Origin: Candidatus Rothia avicola
Lineage (GTDB): Bacteria; Actinomycetota; Actinomycetes; Actinomycetales; Micrococcaceae
Direction: 5' to 3'
DNA: 40,235 nucleotides
Assembly: GCA_019115985.1 (NCBI GenBank)
Contig: DXCN01000010.1
Location: 1 to 40,235, forward strand
Positions 25,159-33,235 of this stretch are shown here, one piece after another; positions within the stretch are counted from its first letter, which is position 1, and every line of letters starts with the position of its first letter. The position numbers and the translations under genes are program-made. Under the pieces are notes generated by a model. The model was not told the origin of the DNA, did no database searches, and saw only the letters and a list, made by a program, of their open reading frames with translations.

Positions 25159-26331
25159 ATGAAAAAAAGAGGCCTTATCGCACTCACAGCTACCTTCCTC
25201 CTTACTGCCTGCACCCCTCCCCCAGCTTTAGACGGATGGCCTGAAGCAAAGCTTGCCGGGAATAACTTAGAGGACGTTGAATACGCGCTCTACCTCAGCC
25301 CCCAAGTGGTTGGTTCGACCCCCGTTAACCGTAGCTATCTTGCTCTCATTAAAGCTGATGGATCCTATGAAACCATAAGGCTGGACGGGCTAGATAACGG
25401 TGGCGTTTTCTGGACAGAAGAAGGAATCCACTTTGCTGATAAATCCGCAGACTATCTGCTGACCGATGAAAAACTCGAAAAATGGTCTCTTGAAAAATCT
25501 GACTTGATGTACGGCTACAATCTTCATCCCGACGACTCTACCGTAGGTCTCTACAGCTTTGGTTTCCAGGAAAATCAGGGGTATACAACTCAGGTTATTC
25601 AACGAAAGGGAGATGATGTTATCTCCTTTCCAACCGAGGGTTCATACTATGATTCAGGAATTTGCCCAGATGGAACAATCGTAGGGATTTCTCCGACCAC
25701 CGGACATTACAAAAATGACGGAGTTGAAGAAAAAATTCTTGTCACAATTGATGAGAAGGAAGAAAAAGAAAAACTAGTTCTTAATTTTCCTAACTACCAT
25801 ACCCCTGCAAACGACTTGCACTGCCGGGACGGAAAAGTATTTGCCCTGGGCACACTGCCTGAAGAGAACGAATACGGTAGCTACCAGTACGGCGATGTGC
25901 TCACCTTCGACCTTAAAACAAGAGAGTTCTTAGCGGTCCCTGTGACGGATGAAGAAGGAGCCCCCCTACCTCTTACCCATGAAGACGGCACTGGAGTAGC
26001 ACACGCTCAAGCCATAGATAATGAAGCTATCAAAGATGGCAAACTGTCCTGGTACCTGGGGAATACCATCTATGAGACTGATGTCGCCACCGGTGTGACC
26101 AAAGAGCTCTTCGACATCTCCGCAACTAAAAAAGGCTTGTCCAACTCACAGGTCGTTTTCAGGGAAAGCGATATCGTCGTTTTCTCTTACAACCAAGACG
26201 AAGAAATCCAGATGATTCGTTACGACCGCTCAACTGGGCAAGAACTTGACCGCGTTCAAGTCGATGGTCTAGCTGAGAAAACCTCAATCAAGATGATACC
26301 CCGAGGGTTCGCCGCTAAACCGCTAAGCTGA
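25159..26331 (+). CDS. Lipoprotein of unknown function
   Basis: A 390-residue exported protein with a clear lipoprotein signal (KKRGLIALTATFLLTAC, Cys 18) and ATG 25159 preceded by AAGGAA. The mature part is rich in β-strand patterns and repeated blocks with aromatic/Gly turns (DGSYETIRLDGLDNGGVFWTE, YGSYQYGDVLTFDLKTREF, GKLSWYLGNTIYETDVATG), which suggests a β-propeller-like fold. I recognise no family or active site. The central part (25700-25800) is clearly richer in A and T than its neighbours (many AAA/GAA codons). It is monocistronic and ends at a strong terminator. Possible roles include ligand binding or surface sensing; none is shown by the sequence. Confidence 0.85.
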   Translation: MKKRGLIALTATFLLTACTPPPALDGWPEAKLAGNNLEDVEYALYLSPQVVGSTPVNRSYLALIKADGSYETIRLDGLDNGGVFWTEEGIHFADKSADYLLTDEKLEKWSLEKSDLMYGYNLHPDDSTVGLYSFGFQENQGYTTQVIQRKGDDVISFPTEGSYYDSGICPDGTIVGISPTTGHYKNDGVEEKILVTIDEKEEKEKLVLNFPNYHTPANDLHCRDGKVFALGTLPEENEYGSYQYGDVLTFDLKTREFLAVPVTDEEGAPLPLTHEDGTGVAHAQAIDNEAIKDGKLSWYLGNTIYETDVATGVTKELFDISATKKGLSNSQVVFRESDIVVFSYNQDEEIQMIRYDRSTGQELDRVQVDGLAEKTSIKMIPRGFAAKPLS

Positions 26332-26342
26332 CCCCTTACACA

Positions 26343-26377
26343 GAAGGGTGGGCTTCTATCTTAGAAGCCCACCCTTC
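26343..26377. terminator. Bidirectional terminator, lipoprotein / cystathionine gene
   Basis: A perfect 16-bp stem (GAAGGGTGGGCTTCTA / TAGAAGCCCACCCTTC) with loop TCT lies between convergent genes ending at 26331 and 26394. Confidence 0.9.
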
Positions 26378-26393
26378 GTATCTTTACCCTGCG

Positions 26394-27530
26394 CTAGGCA
26401 GCATCCAGGGCAGAGGTCATATCCTCCAGCAGGTCATCGACGTCTTCAATGCCGACGGCCACGCGCACCAGGCGGGTGGTGAGGCCGGCGTCGTCGCGGT
26501 CTTCTTGGGAGTAGGCACCCTGGGTCATGGTGGTGGGTAGGCAGACCAGGGATTCGATGCCGCCGAGGGAGACGGCGAAGGTGAAGACCTGCAGGGCATC
26601 GAGGAAGGCTTTGATGTCGTAGCCCTCCTTGAGGGTGAAGGAGAAGAGGGCGCCCTTGCCGGTGGCCTGCTCGGCCTGAATCTTAGCTTCTTCGGCGCTG
26701 TAGGAGCCGGGGAAGTAGACGGTGTCAACGGCGGGGTGGGCGGCTACTGCTTCAATCAGGACGTCGGCGTTGGCCTGCTGGCGCTCCATACGCAGGGCCA
26801 GGGTCTTGACGTTCTGCAGTAGGCGGTAGGAGTCGATGGGTGAGAGCACGCCGCCAGAAATCAGCTGGGCCTTGAAGAGCTTGTCGGCCAACTCTGCCTT
26901 GTTGGTGGTGGCGATGCCCGCGAGCAGGTCGCCGTGACCGGCCAGATACTTGGTGGCTGACTGCACCACGATATCTGCACCCAGGTCGAGGGGCTTTTGC
27001 AGGTAGGGGGTCATGACGGTGTTGTCGACGACCAGCAGGGCACCGTGGCGGTGGGTCAGTTCGGCGACCTTCTTAATGTCGGTGACGCGCAGGGTGGGGT
27101 TGGAGGGGGTCTCAATAAAGACCATGCCCACGTTCTTGCCCTCAAAGTGGGCGTCGGAGAGGGTGGAGAGGTCGTAGACCAGTTCGTTGGTGACGCCGCG
27201 CTTGGGGAGTTCGATAGTGGCGAAGCGGTAGTTGCCGCCGTAGACCGGCATACCCATCAGCAGGGTCTGGCCATGTTCCAGGATTCCCATGGCTGCGGCG
27301 GTGGCGCTCATGCCGGAGGCGTAGAGGAAGGCGTGCTCGGCACCTTCAAGGGCGGCGAGAGTGGTTTCTGCCTTGGAGCGGGTGGGGTTGCCGCCGCGCT
27401 GGTATTCGAAGGGGCCTTCGGTACCGTCGGTGGGCTGGCCGAAGGTGGAGGCGGTATAAATCGGGGGTACAACGGCCTGCTCTTCGTTAGAGTGCACTGC
27501 GTGGATTGCGCGGGTGGTAAAGCCTGCCAC
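26394..27530 (-). CDS. metB: Cystathionine gamma-synthase/gamma-lyase, PLP enzyme
   Basis: A 378-residue PLP enzyme of the Cys/Met metabolism class. The start is GTG 27530 with AAAGGA six bases upstream; the frame stays open to 27551, but that extension contains the ribosome site. Motifs: STFGQP, YQRGGNPTR, YASGMSA, VVDNTV with the PLP aspartate, and SATKYLAGHGD with the PLP lysine (~K194). The C-terminal RVAVGIEDVDDL is typical. It joins O-acyl-homoserine and cysteine into cystathionine, or cleaves cystathionine; sequence alone does not separate MetB from the lyase, so the symbol is provisional. It has its own promoter at 27564-27592. Confidence 0.9.
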   Translation of the reverse strand: MAGFTTRAIHAVHSNEEQAVVPPIYTASTFGQPTDGTEGPFEYQRGGNPTRSKAETTLAALEGAEHAFLYASGMSATAAAMGILEHGQTLLMGMPVYGGNYRFATIELPKRGVTNELVYDLSTLSDAHFEGKNVGMVFIETPSNPTLRVTDIKKVAELTHRHGALLVVDNTVMTPYLQKPLDLGADIVVQSATKYLAGHGDLLAGIATTNKAELADKLFKAQLISGGVLSPIDSYRLLQNVKTLALRMERQQANADVLIEAVAAHPAVDTVYFPGSYSAEEAKIQAEQATGKGALFSFTLKEGYDIKAFLDALQVFTFAVSLGGIESLVCLPTTMTQGAYSQEDRDDAGLTTRLVRVAVGIEDVDDLLEDMTSALDAA

Positions 27531-27563
27531 GGTGATTCCTTTCGGTGTCAATAAAAAAGCGTA

Positions 27564-27592
27564 TTTATAGAGCCTATACCTGCTATCTGCAA
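27564..27592 (-). promoter_or_regulatory. Promoter of the cystathionine gene with overlapping palindrome
   Basis: On the minus strand TTGCAG (27592-27587), exactly 17 bases, then TATAAA (27569-27564) form a strong sigma-70-type promoter, with transcription starting ~27 bases before GTG 27530. A palindrome TATAG-AGC-CTATA (27566-27578) covers the -10 and could be an operator. Confidence 0.6.
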
Positions 27593-27716
27593 GGCAGAGA
27601 ATTAATGTTACGCATTTATGACGTTACTCTTGGGCAGGTACAAGACCTGCACCCCAGGGCACACCCGTCAGCCCTTCAGGGGCATCTGCCCGTAGCAGTA
27701 CTCACCCCAATAAGAG
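27593..27716. other. Intergenic region upstream of the cystathionine promoter
   Basis: No gene is seen. It holds two GTTAC sites (27607, 27623) and a small hairpin GCAGGT/ACCTGC around 27636-27652. No SAM-riboswitch consensus is apparent. Confidence 0.3.
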
Positions 27717-27747
27717 AAAACCCCGCTCCCTTGGGCAGGGGCGGGGC
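27717..27747 (-). terminator. Terminator of the NlpC/P60 gene
   Basis: The minus-strand RNA folds GCCCCGCCCC against GGGAGCGGGG (one bulge) and is followed by TTTTC. It lies 35 bases after the stop of the gene at 27782. Confidence 0.75.
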
Positions 27748-27781
27748 TCATCTCAAGAAAAGACGCCTGAGGCGGTCTGGC

Positions 27782-28606
27782 TTAGCTGTTGTAGCCAGCA
27801 GGTGATACGAAGATCGGTGCGGACGCGGTGGGCAGGTTCACCGAGAAGATGGAGGTGCCCATGCCGTTCCAGCCGCCGTGCACAGCCTGGCCGTTGCCAA
27901 TGTAAACAGCGATGTGCTGCTGGCCGAAACCGTTGGACTGGTAGAGAACCAGGTCGCCGGGCTGGGGGTTGGAGGTTACGCTACCCAGTGACATGTAGTC
28001 CATGGGCCAGCCGTGGAAGTTGATGCCTGCGGCGCGCAGGGAGTTGGTTGCCAGCATGGTGCAGTCGGTCTGAGCGTTGACGGCTGCAGCGGCCAGGGCG
28101 GCTGCTACAACAGCGTCGCGCTTAGCCTGGTTGGTGGCGGTGGAAAGAGTGGGGGTTGCTGCAGGTGCAGGAGCGGGTGCCTGGGTTGCTACAGGAGCTA
28201 CAGTCTCAACGGGGGCAGGAGCGGGAACTGCTTCTACAACCTCAACGGTCTCGGACTGAACAGCAACGGTGGCTTCTTCAGCAGGAGCTTCAACGGGTGC
28301 TTCTTCAACAACCGGAGCTTCTTCTACGGGTACCTCTTCAACGACAGGGGCTTCCTCAACGGGAGCTTCTTCGATGACGGGGGTTGCCTCGACGGGCTTT
28401 TCGGGAGCTACGATGTAAGCGGGAACACCCCAGCTTACAACCTTGCCTTCACCTGCAACGGCGAATGCCTTGAGCAGGGGGGCTGAAACAACTGCACCGT
28501 TGTCTACGGTGGTCTGCGGGGCTTCGTTAACGGCTGCGTTTGCTGCTGCGAGAACAGCGCCGGACAGGATGACGCCTACCGCACCTACTGAGAGTGAACG
28601 ACGCAA
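27782..28606 (-). CDS. Secreted NlpC/P60-type peptidoglycan hydrolase
   Basis: 274 residues from TTG 28606, with GAAAGG seven bases upstream; an open frame to 28693 exists but crosses the structured leader. A signal peptide (RRSLSVGAVGVILSGAVLAAANA) leads to a short domain, then a ~70-residue Pro/Glu/Val linker of imperfect PVEEAPVVEE units, an Ala/Pro-rich segment, and a C-terminal NlpC/P60 domain. The catalytic cysteine is in QTDCTML, PQPGDLVLY is the family's mid motif, and the histidine is in QQHIAVYIG, followed by AVHGG. Such enzymes cut peptide stems of peptidoglycan during growth or daughter-cell separation. It is monocistronic. Confidence 0.9.
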   Translation of the reverse strand: MRRSLSVGAVGVILSGAVLAAANAAVNEAPQTTVDNGAVVSAPLLKAFAVAGEGKVVSWGVPAYIVAPEKPVEATPVIEEAPVEEAPVVEEVPVEEAPVVEEAPVEAPAEEATVAVQSETVEVVEAVPAPAPVETVAPVATQAPAPAPAATPTLSTATNQAKRDAVVAAALAAAAVNAQTDCTMLATNSLRAAGINFHGWPMDYMSLGSVTSNPQPGDLVLYQSNGFGQQHIAVYIGNGQAVHGGWNGMGTSIFSVNLPTASAPIFVSPAGYNS

Positions 28607-28708
28607 TGTTGTACCTTTCGTCTCTTCTTGAGATTTCGCAGCCGGGTTGCTGCTACTGCTGGGTGGCCCGTACGTGAGGTTTCGGGCTCCCATGCTTCCC
28701 TCGGAAGC
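28607..28708 (-). ncRNA. Structured 5' leader of the NlpC/P60 gene
   Basis: The transcript ahead of TTG 28606 can form three consecutive hairpins: GCTTCC/GGAAGC (28694-28708), a split GGG-GCCCG/CGGGC-CCC stem (28661-28691) and GCAGC/GCTGC (28638-28653). Actinobacterial NlpC/P60 genes are often controlled by c-di-AMP (ydaO) riboswitches. Parts here (GGGAGCC, AACCCGGCTGC) faintly recall that consensus, but the element is short and no match is claimed. Confidence 0.4.
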
Positions 28709-28728
28709 TGATTGGACTCTGAACAGCC

Positions 28729-28766
28729 TATAACGATTTGATAACGATGTATACCGAATCGTTATA
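28729..28766. promoter_or_regulatory. Repeated AACGAT operator-like sites upstream of NlpC/P60
   Basis: ATAACGAT occurs at 28730-28737 and again at 28741-28748 (11-base period). A third copy lies in inverted orientation, so that TATAACGATT (28729-28738) and AATCGTTATA (28757-28766) are perfect inverted repeats. The spacing fits an OmpR-family response regulator dimer. A further GGTTAC/GTAACC pair is at 28851-28868. Confidence 0.5.
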
Positions 28767-28908
28767 AAAAATTGATTTTTCTGCCCTATATCACATCCCC
28801 ACAGACACCCGGAAGCCCCTGAGAATCACCTATTAATACTGGCCACCCTGGGTTACCGGCGAGTAACCTGTGCGGGCAGAACCCACCGAAATAAAATACG
28901 ACACAATA

Positions 28909-28951
28909 GCGGCCGGGTCACAGTTTCATGACGAAACTGTGACCCGGCCGC
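28909..28951. terminator. Terminator of the pirin gene, 19-bp stem
   Basis: Perfect 19-bp arms (28909-28927 and 28933-28951, beginning GCGGCCGGGTCACAG) enclose loop ATGAC, 18 bases after the pirin stop. The following minus-strand TATTGTG is only weakly U-rich. Confidence 0.8.
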
Positions 28952-28969
28952 TCCCCTACACCAGGGCTC

Positions 28970-30091
28970 TTAGTCGCCGCGCAGCTTCAAGCGCGCGTTG
29001 GGCAGCTCAGGAGCAGGAATCACTGACGTGCGGGGCTGCTCTTCATATTCCCCGGGCAGCAGCACTACCCCGCCAAAGCGGGGGTAGCCGGGGCTGGCGT
29101 CCTGACCGGCAGCAAGCAACCCGCCGGTGACTATCTCGGTGCCCGACGCACCCGCCGGGGCGGTGACGGCCTCGAAGCTCTCAGCCTGGGCGTTCCAGGC
29201 GGCACGGGCTTCGACGATGCCTTCGTGGGAGCGGCCTATGAAGTTCCACCAGATAGCAATTTCTTCGCCGAAGGGGGCTCCACCGAGCAGAATCAGGCGG
29301 GTGTCGCCAATTGCCTCGATAGTGAGTTCGGTGGTGCCGGGTTCGATAAAGAGCATTTCGTCGGCAGCTACCTGCTGGCCCCTAATAAGGAGGGCGCCGG
29401 TGTCGACCACGAAGCCATGCTCGTACTCGGGGTTGAGGGTCAGGGTGATGGTGCGGCGCGGGGCGTCGTCTGCCGGGTTCTTGTCTACCCCTGGGACAGA
29501 GCCGGGGGCACCTACCAGAATTTCAGCACCAAGCAGGGGCGAAAAGGTAGTGACGGGCGACGAGCCGGTGCGGATCTGCCCGTCGACGGCCACACCCAAG
29601 CTCCCAAGGAAGACGCAGGCTTGCACCGGAGCCGGGGCGGACGCGTCCTGCCCACTCCCCTGCCCATCGAAGGTGAGGGCCTCAGGTACGAAGTTTTCGA
29701 AGGCGGGGGCAGTATTCATGTCCTGGTGGGGCAGGGCGATCCAGAGTTGGATGCCGTGCAGCACGGTGGTGTCTGGTGTGGAGTATTCGGAGTGGTTGAT
29801 GCCGTAGCCGGCGGTCATAAGGTTGAGTTCGCCGGGGCGTACGTCGGCGACAGTGCCGAGGGAGTCGCGGTGTTCGATGGTGCCGGTAAAGATCCAGCTG
29901 GCGGTTTGCAGGCCGGTGTGGGGGTGCGGGGCGACGCGCATACCGCCGGTGACGGCGACATCGTCGGGGCCGTAGTGGTCGATGAAGCACCAGGCGCCCA
30001 CCATACGGCGGTCGCGGGAGGGCAGCAGGCGGCGCACGGTCATGGCACGCAACCCGCCCAGGGGCACGGGGCGAGGCTCAATAAGTTTCAT
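28970..30091 (-). CDS. Pirin family protein
   Basis: 373 residues from ATG 30091. The frame is open to 30289 but the upstream part is Pro/Arg-rich and unlike pirin. The family begins, as here, near KLIEPRPVPLGG. The N-terminal cupin keeps the metal ligands (HPHTG, and HSE in GINHSEYS), and FIDHYGPDD and MTAGYGINHSE are diagnostic. The C-terminal cupin follows (~200-330). Bacterial pirins bind iron; some act as quercetinases or as regulators of central metabolism. The length exceeds the usual ~290 residues because of linker insertions (GSGQDASAPAP) and an added C-terminal tail. A TACACT -10-like box ends six bases before the ATG, so the mRNA may be leaderless. Confidence 0.88.
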   Translation of the reverse strand: MKLIEPRPVPLGGLRAMTVRRLLPSRDRRMVGAWCFIDHYGPDDVAVTGGMRVAPHPHTGLQTASWIFTGTIEHRDSLGTVADVRPGELNLMTAGYGINHSEYSTPDTTVLHGIQLWIALPHQDMNTAPAFENFVPEALTFDGQGSGQDASAPAPVQACVFLGSLGVAVDGQIRTGSSPVTTFSPLLGAEILVGAPGSVPGVDKNPADDAPRRTITLTLNPEYEHGFVVDTGALLIRGQQVAADEMLFIEPGTTELTIEAIGDTRLILLGGAPFGEEIAIWWNFIGRSHEGIVEARAAWNAQAESFEAVTAPAGASGTEIVTGGLLAAGQDASPGYPRFGGVVLLPGEYEEQPRTSVIPAPELPNARLKLRGD

Positions 30092-30175
30092 GGGTTTAGT
30101 GTACGCGGGGGGCGGACGGGGGGGTTGGGTGTGACCGGACGGCTGGGGCAAGTGGGCGGCGGATGGCAGATACAC

Positions 30176-30242
30176 CGAATGCGACTCCTTTTCCCGAGCG
30201 GGCGTTAAAACAACACCCGTTCGGGAAAAGGAATCACATTCG
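30176..30242. terminator. Large imperfect inverted repeat upstream of pirin
   Basis: The 27-base arms 30176-30202 and 30216-30242 pair with three mismatches (core CCTTTTCCCGA / TCGGGAAAAGG). It may end transcription of the leftward small membrane-protein gene before the pirin gene. It resembles the other long stems in this window in size, not in sequence. Confidence 0.6.
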
Positions 30243-30321
30243 ATGAGCTGCCGGTAAGACCTATGCAGAGCAGAGCTTGCTCCTCCCATGTGCGCTGTTT
30301 TATGTAGTAGTACATATCAAT

Positions 30322-30351
30322 AGAGGAGTACCTAAAATTAAGTACTCCTCT
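30322..30351. terminator. Terminator hairpin after the small membrane-protein gene
   Basis: A perfect 10-bp stem AGAGGAGTAC / GTACTCCTCT lies just downstream of the gene ending at 30370. A second small hairpin, TATGTA/TACATA (30301-30316), follows it. Confidence 0.6.
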
Positions 30352-30369
30352 TTGCCCTGAGTAATTCAG

Positions 30370-30582
30370 TTACGTTCTCTTTACTTTTTTGACTTGATAG
30401 GAAGAGCACCTATAAGCCCACCAACTGCCGCCCACAGCAGACAATACCCCCAACCAAAATCTATAATCCTTAGCATCATTCACGTTAGCGTATCGCGAAG
30501 TCGTTATGTTGTACTCAGCTCTAAGCCAATAGACTACAGCCCCAACAAGAGCGAAGACCAAAATCATAATTATTCTTTTCAT
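30370..30582 (-). CDS. Small two-helix membrane protein, unknown
   Basis: A 70-residue protein with two hydrophobic segments (~5-21, IMILVFALVGAVVYWL; ~43-58, WLGVLSAVGGSWWAY) joined by a polar loop (NITTSRYANVNDAKDY) and ending in a basic tail (KKVKRT). No family is recognised. ATG 30582 has AAAGG about ten bases upstream, and a hairpin follows the stop. The base composition is more AT-rich than its neighbours. It lies between the pirin gene and the old end of the CRISPR array. The coding call rests on layout only. Confidence 0.5.
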   Translation of the reverse strand: MKRIIMILVFALVGAVVYWLRAEYNITTSRYANVNDAKDYRFWLGVLSAVGGSWWAYRCSSYQVKKVKRT

Positions 30583-30949
30583 TAGCTAAAAGCCTTTCTA
30601 CAAGTTTCAGGTTGTCGTCTCAGATATAGGTGGCACCTAGTGCTTAGGCCAGCATCTGCCGATTTAACGAAATAACGCCCATCACAAAAACAGGTGTCCA
30701 AACTCAGTTTAGGTATGGGGCCCCCGGCAAGGGTAAATGTTTCGTTCATCATTGGTGTGAATCGTTTCAGAGATAATCCGAGGCAGTAACACCGGCAGAA
30801 AGCGCGCTAAGGCTAGCGAGCAACACCAGGGACTCTACCTCGTATGAATCTGGTCGGGTGCTGTAGGTTGTCAGCCGTAGCGCGCTGTCGCTGTCGACCG
30901 TGAAAGCATCAAAATCTCGAGGAACACGTTCATAGGCACTTCGGTGTAG
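30583..30949. other. Region between the small gene and the CRISPR array
   Basis: The left half (30583-30766) shows no gene. It should contain the promoter of the leftward small gene and has a G/C run (30717-30725). The right half contains the protein-like frame described separately. No further CRISPR repeat copy is recognisable beyond 30950. Confidence 0.4.
30767..30949 (-). pseudogene. Protein-like open fragment abutting the oldest CRISPR repeat
   Basis: On the minus strand, directly after the last degenerate repeat, 60 codons stay open and end at 30767 with a natural-looking sequence (SAYERVPRDFDAFT, LRLTTYSTRPDSYEVESLVLL). There is no start codon; the frame comes out of the repeat. The TRPDSYEVESLVLL pattern loosely recalls the TR/E-V-x-x-L segment near the end of Cas3, seen in the cas3 of this locus as VRDTEPTLEVVLVQ, but the resemblance is weak. 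It may be a gene remnant overrun by the array, or chance. Confidence 0.25.
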
Positions 30950-33235
30950 GACGCATCCCCGCACACGCGGGGAACACTGAGGGTATGGGCTCGTTGCAGG
31001 TCTAGAGCGGGGCTCATCCCCGCACACGCGGGGAACACGACCCGACCTGCAGCTTGTTGGAGCGCCGGCGGGGCTCGTCCCCGCACACGCGGGGAACACT
31101 TGAGGTTGTCCTTACCCCCGCCTAGGTACTCGGGCTCATCCCCGCGCATGCGGGGAACACGAACTTCTTAGCCTGGAGGGAGAGTTCCAGCTGGGCTCAT
31201 CCCCGCGCATGCGGGGAACACAAGCGGATGAAAAAGCGAGCTCGTACATAGGGGGGCTCATCCCCGCGCATGCAGGGAACACTCGGTGCCAACATTAAAG
31301 ACAGCGGAGGGCTGAGGCTCATCCCCGCGCATGCAGGGAACACGTGCAGTCCTGGATGTCATAGGCAAGACTCGTGGGCTCATCCCCGCGCATGCGGGGA
31401 ACACAGACCCTGGGAGGTACCATCATGGCAGCTGCCGGGCTCATCCCCGCGCATGCGGGGAACACGGCGGGCCTATATTTTCGATGGGAAAACTCTGGGG
31501 CTCATCCCCGCGCATGCGGGGAACACTGATTGCTTTCCCCGTGGCCGGTTGGCTGGGGGGGGCTCATCCCCGCGCATGCGGGGAACACCAGATGAGAGGT
31601 TACAGGGTGCCGGTGCCGAGGGGCTCATCCCCGCGCATGCGGGGAACACCGTCGCTCTTCACGCCCTTTACCTACCCGCTGAGGCTCATCCCCGCGCATG
31701 CGGGGAACACTGCTCGGGGGTGAAACGCTCAAAACCGCGCCAGGGCTCATCCCCGCGCATGCGGGGAACACGAGTTTCGTCTTCTTCGACGGTATCTGCG
31801 AGAGGGCTCATCCCCGCGCATGCGGGGAACACACCTCCATCGAATTCACCGTCAAAATGAGCGAAGGCTCATCCCCGCGCATGCGGGGAACACTCGACCT
31901 GGCGTTCTTTGACCTTGCGGAGCGCGGGCTCATCCCCGCGCATGCGGGGAACACCTTCCTTAGCTTCAACTTCTGCGGTTTCTACGGGGCTCATCCCCGC
32001 GCATGCGGGGAACACTGTACCGTCTACTTGCCCCTCACCTTGGGCAGGGGCTCATCCCCGCGCATGCGGGGAACACGCCGGGTCGTCTAGGAAGCCCTGG
32101 ATGACTTCGGGCTCATCCCCGCGCATGCGGGGAACACCTTGCTGGGCGAGTTTGAGCATGGTTTGACTGAGGCTCATCCCCGCGCATGCGGGGAACACAC
32201 GGCAATTCCATCTCAGCTAATCACGGCTCTAGGCTCATCCCCGCGCATGCGGGGAACACCAGCTGGACTCCATGCGTGACGGGAATGGGGAGGGCTCATC
32301 CCCGCGCATGCGGGGAACACGATTCCGGGTCGCTCCTGCCCCTGGCTTGGGGGGGCTCATCCCCGCGCATGCGGGGAACACCTGGGCACCGTGATGGGTG
32401 CCTTGACCCCGATGGGCTCATCCCCGCGCATGCGGGGAACACACCTGCGCGGCGGGGTCAATCGTCAGGGAAACGGGCTCATCCCCGCGCATGCGGGGAA
32501 CACGCAAAACTCGGCGAAACCACGGGGGTTGACGAGGGCTCATCCCCGCGCATGCGGGGAACACCACAGGCATACGCCCTCAAAGAAAACGATGCTGGGC
32601 TCATCCCCGCGCATGCGGGGAACACGCCACCCCGTAGACCCACTTGCGTACCTGCGGGGGCTCATCCCCGCGCATGCGGGGAACACTAGCCGAACCGCGT
32701 AACCGCGACCTACTGACGGGGCTCATCCCCGCGCATGCGGGGAACACACTTTCATCAGCATTGACCTGGCCCAGGACTGGGGCTCATCCCCGCGCATGCG
32801 GGGAACACTTCGAGGCCTATACCCAGATATCAGTGAGCGCAGGCTCATCCCCGCGCATGCGGGGAACACTCTCACTAGCACGTTTCTTGCCCGATGAGAC
32901 CGGGCTCATCCCCGCGCATGCGGGGAACACTGGAGCTTTCAGGCGCAGAAATGTCGGAGCAAGGGCTCATCCCCGCGCATGCGGGGAACACGCTAGGACG
33001 GCGAGGGTCACTGGTACTCTCCGGGGCTCATCCCCGCGCATGCGGGGAACACCAAAAACAGCGCCCCCGCACCCTGTCGTCGTGGGGCTCATCCCCGCGC
33101 ATGCGGGGAACACGTGACCGGGGATGTTCTGAGCCAGTCATTTCTGGGCTCATCCCCGCGCATGCGGGGAACACCTTGCCAAAAGCGCCCTGCCCGCTGG
33201 TGGAAACGGCTCATCCCCGCGCATGCGGGGAACAC
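30950..33235 (-). CRISPR. Type I-E CRISPR array, 38 repeats and 37 spacers
   Basis: A 28-base repeat with palindromic core CCCCGCGCATGCGGGG, flanked by GGCTCAT and AACAC on the plus strand, recurs every 61 bases (33-base spacers). One spacer is 34 (31527-31560). Read on the minus strand the repeat ends ATGAGCC, matching the crRNA 5'-handle position of type I-E, so the array is transcribed leftward from the leader beside cas2. Repeats at the far end diverge: 30950 (GACGCAT start, CACACG core), 31011 and 31072 (CACACG core; 31072 also GGCTCGT), then 31255 and 31316 (GCATGCAGGG). From 31377 rightward they appear uniform. I saw no duplicated spacers. Confidence 0.98.

Noticed and set aside
27593-27716. 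SAM riboswitch upstream of the cystathionine gene
   Set aside because: The promoter at 27564-27592 lies downstream of this stretch, so it is not in the transcript, and no consensus is visible.
30906-30927. Possible further degenerate CRISPR repeat (GCATC...GGAACAC)
   Set aside because: It lacks the palindromic core and lies 46 rather than 61 bases from the next repeat.
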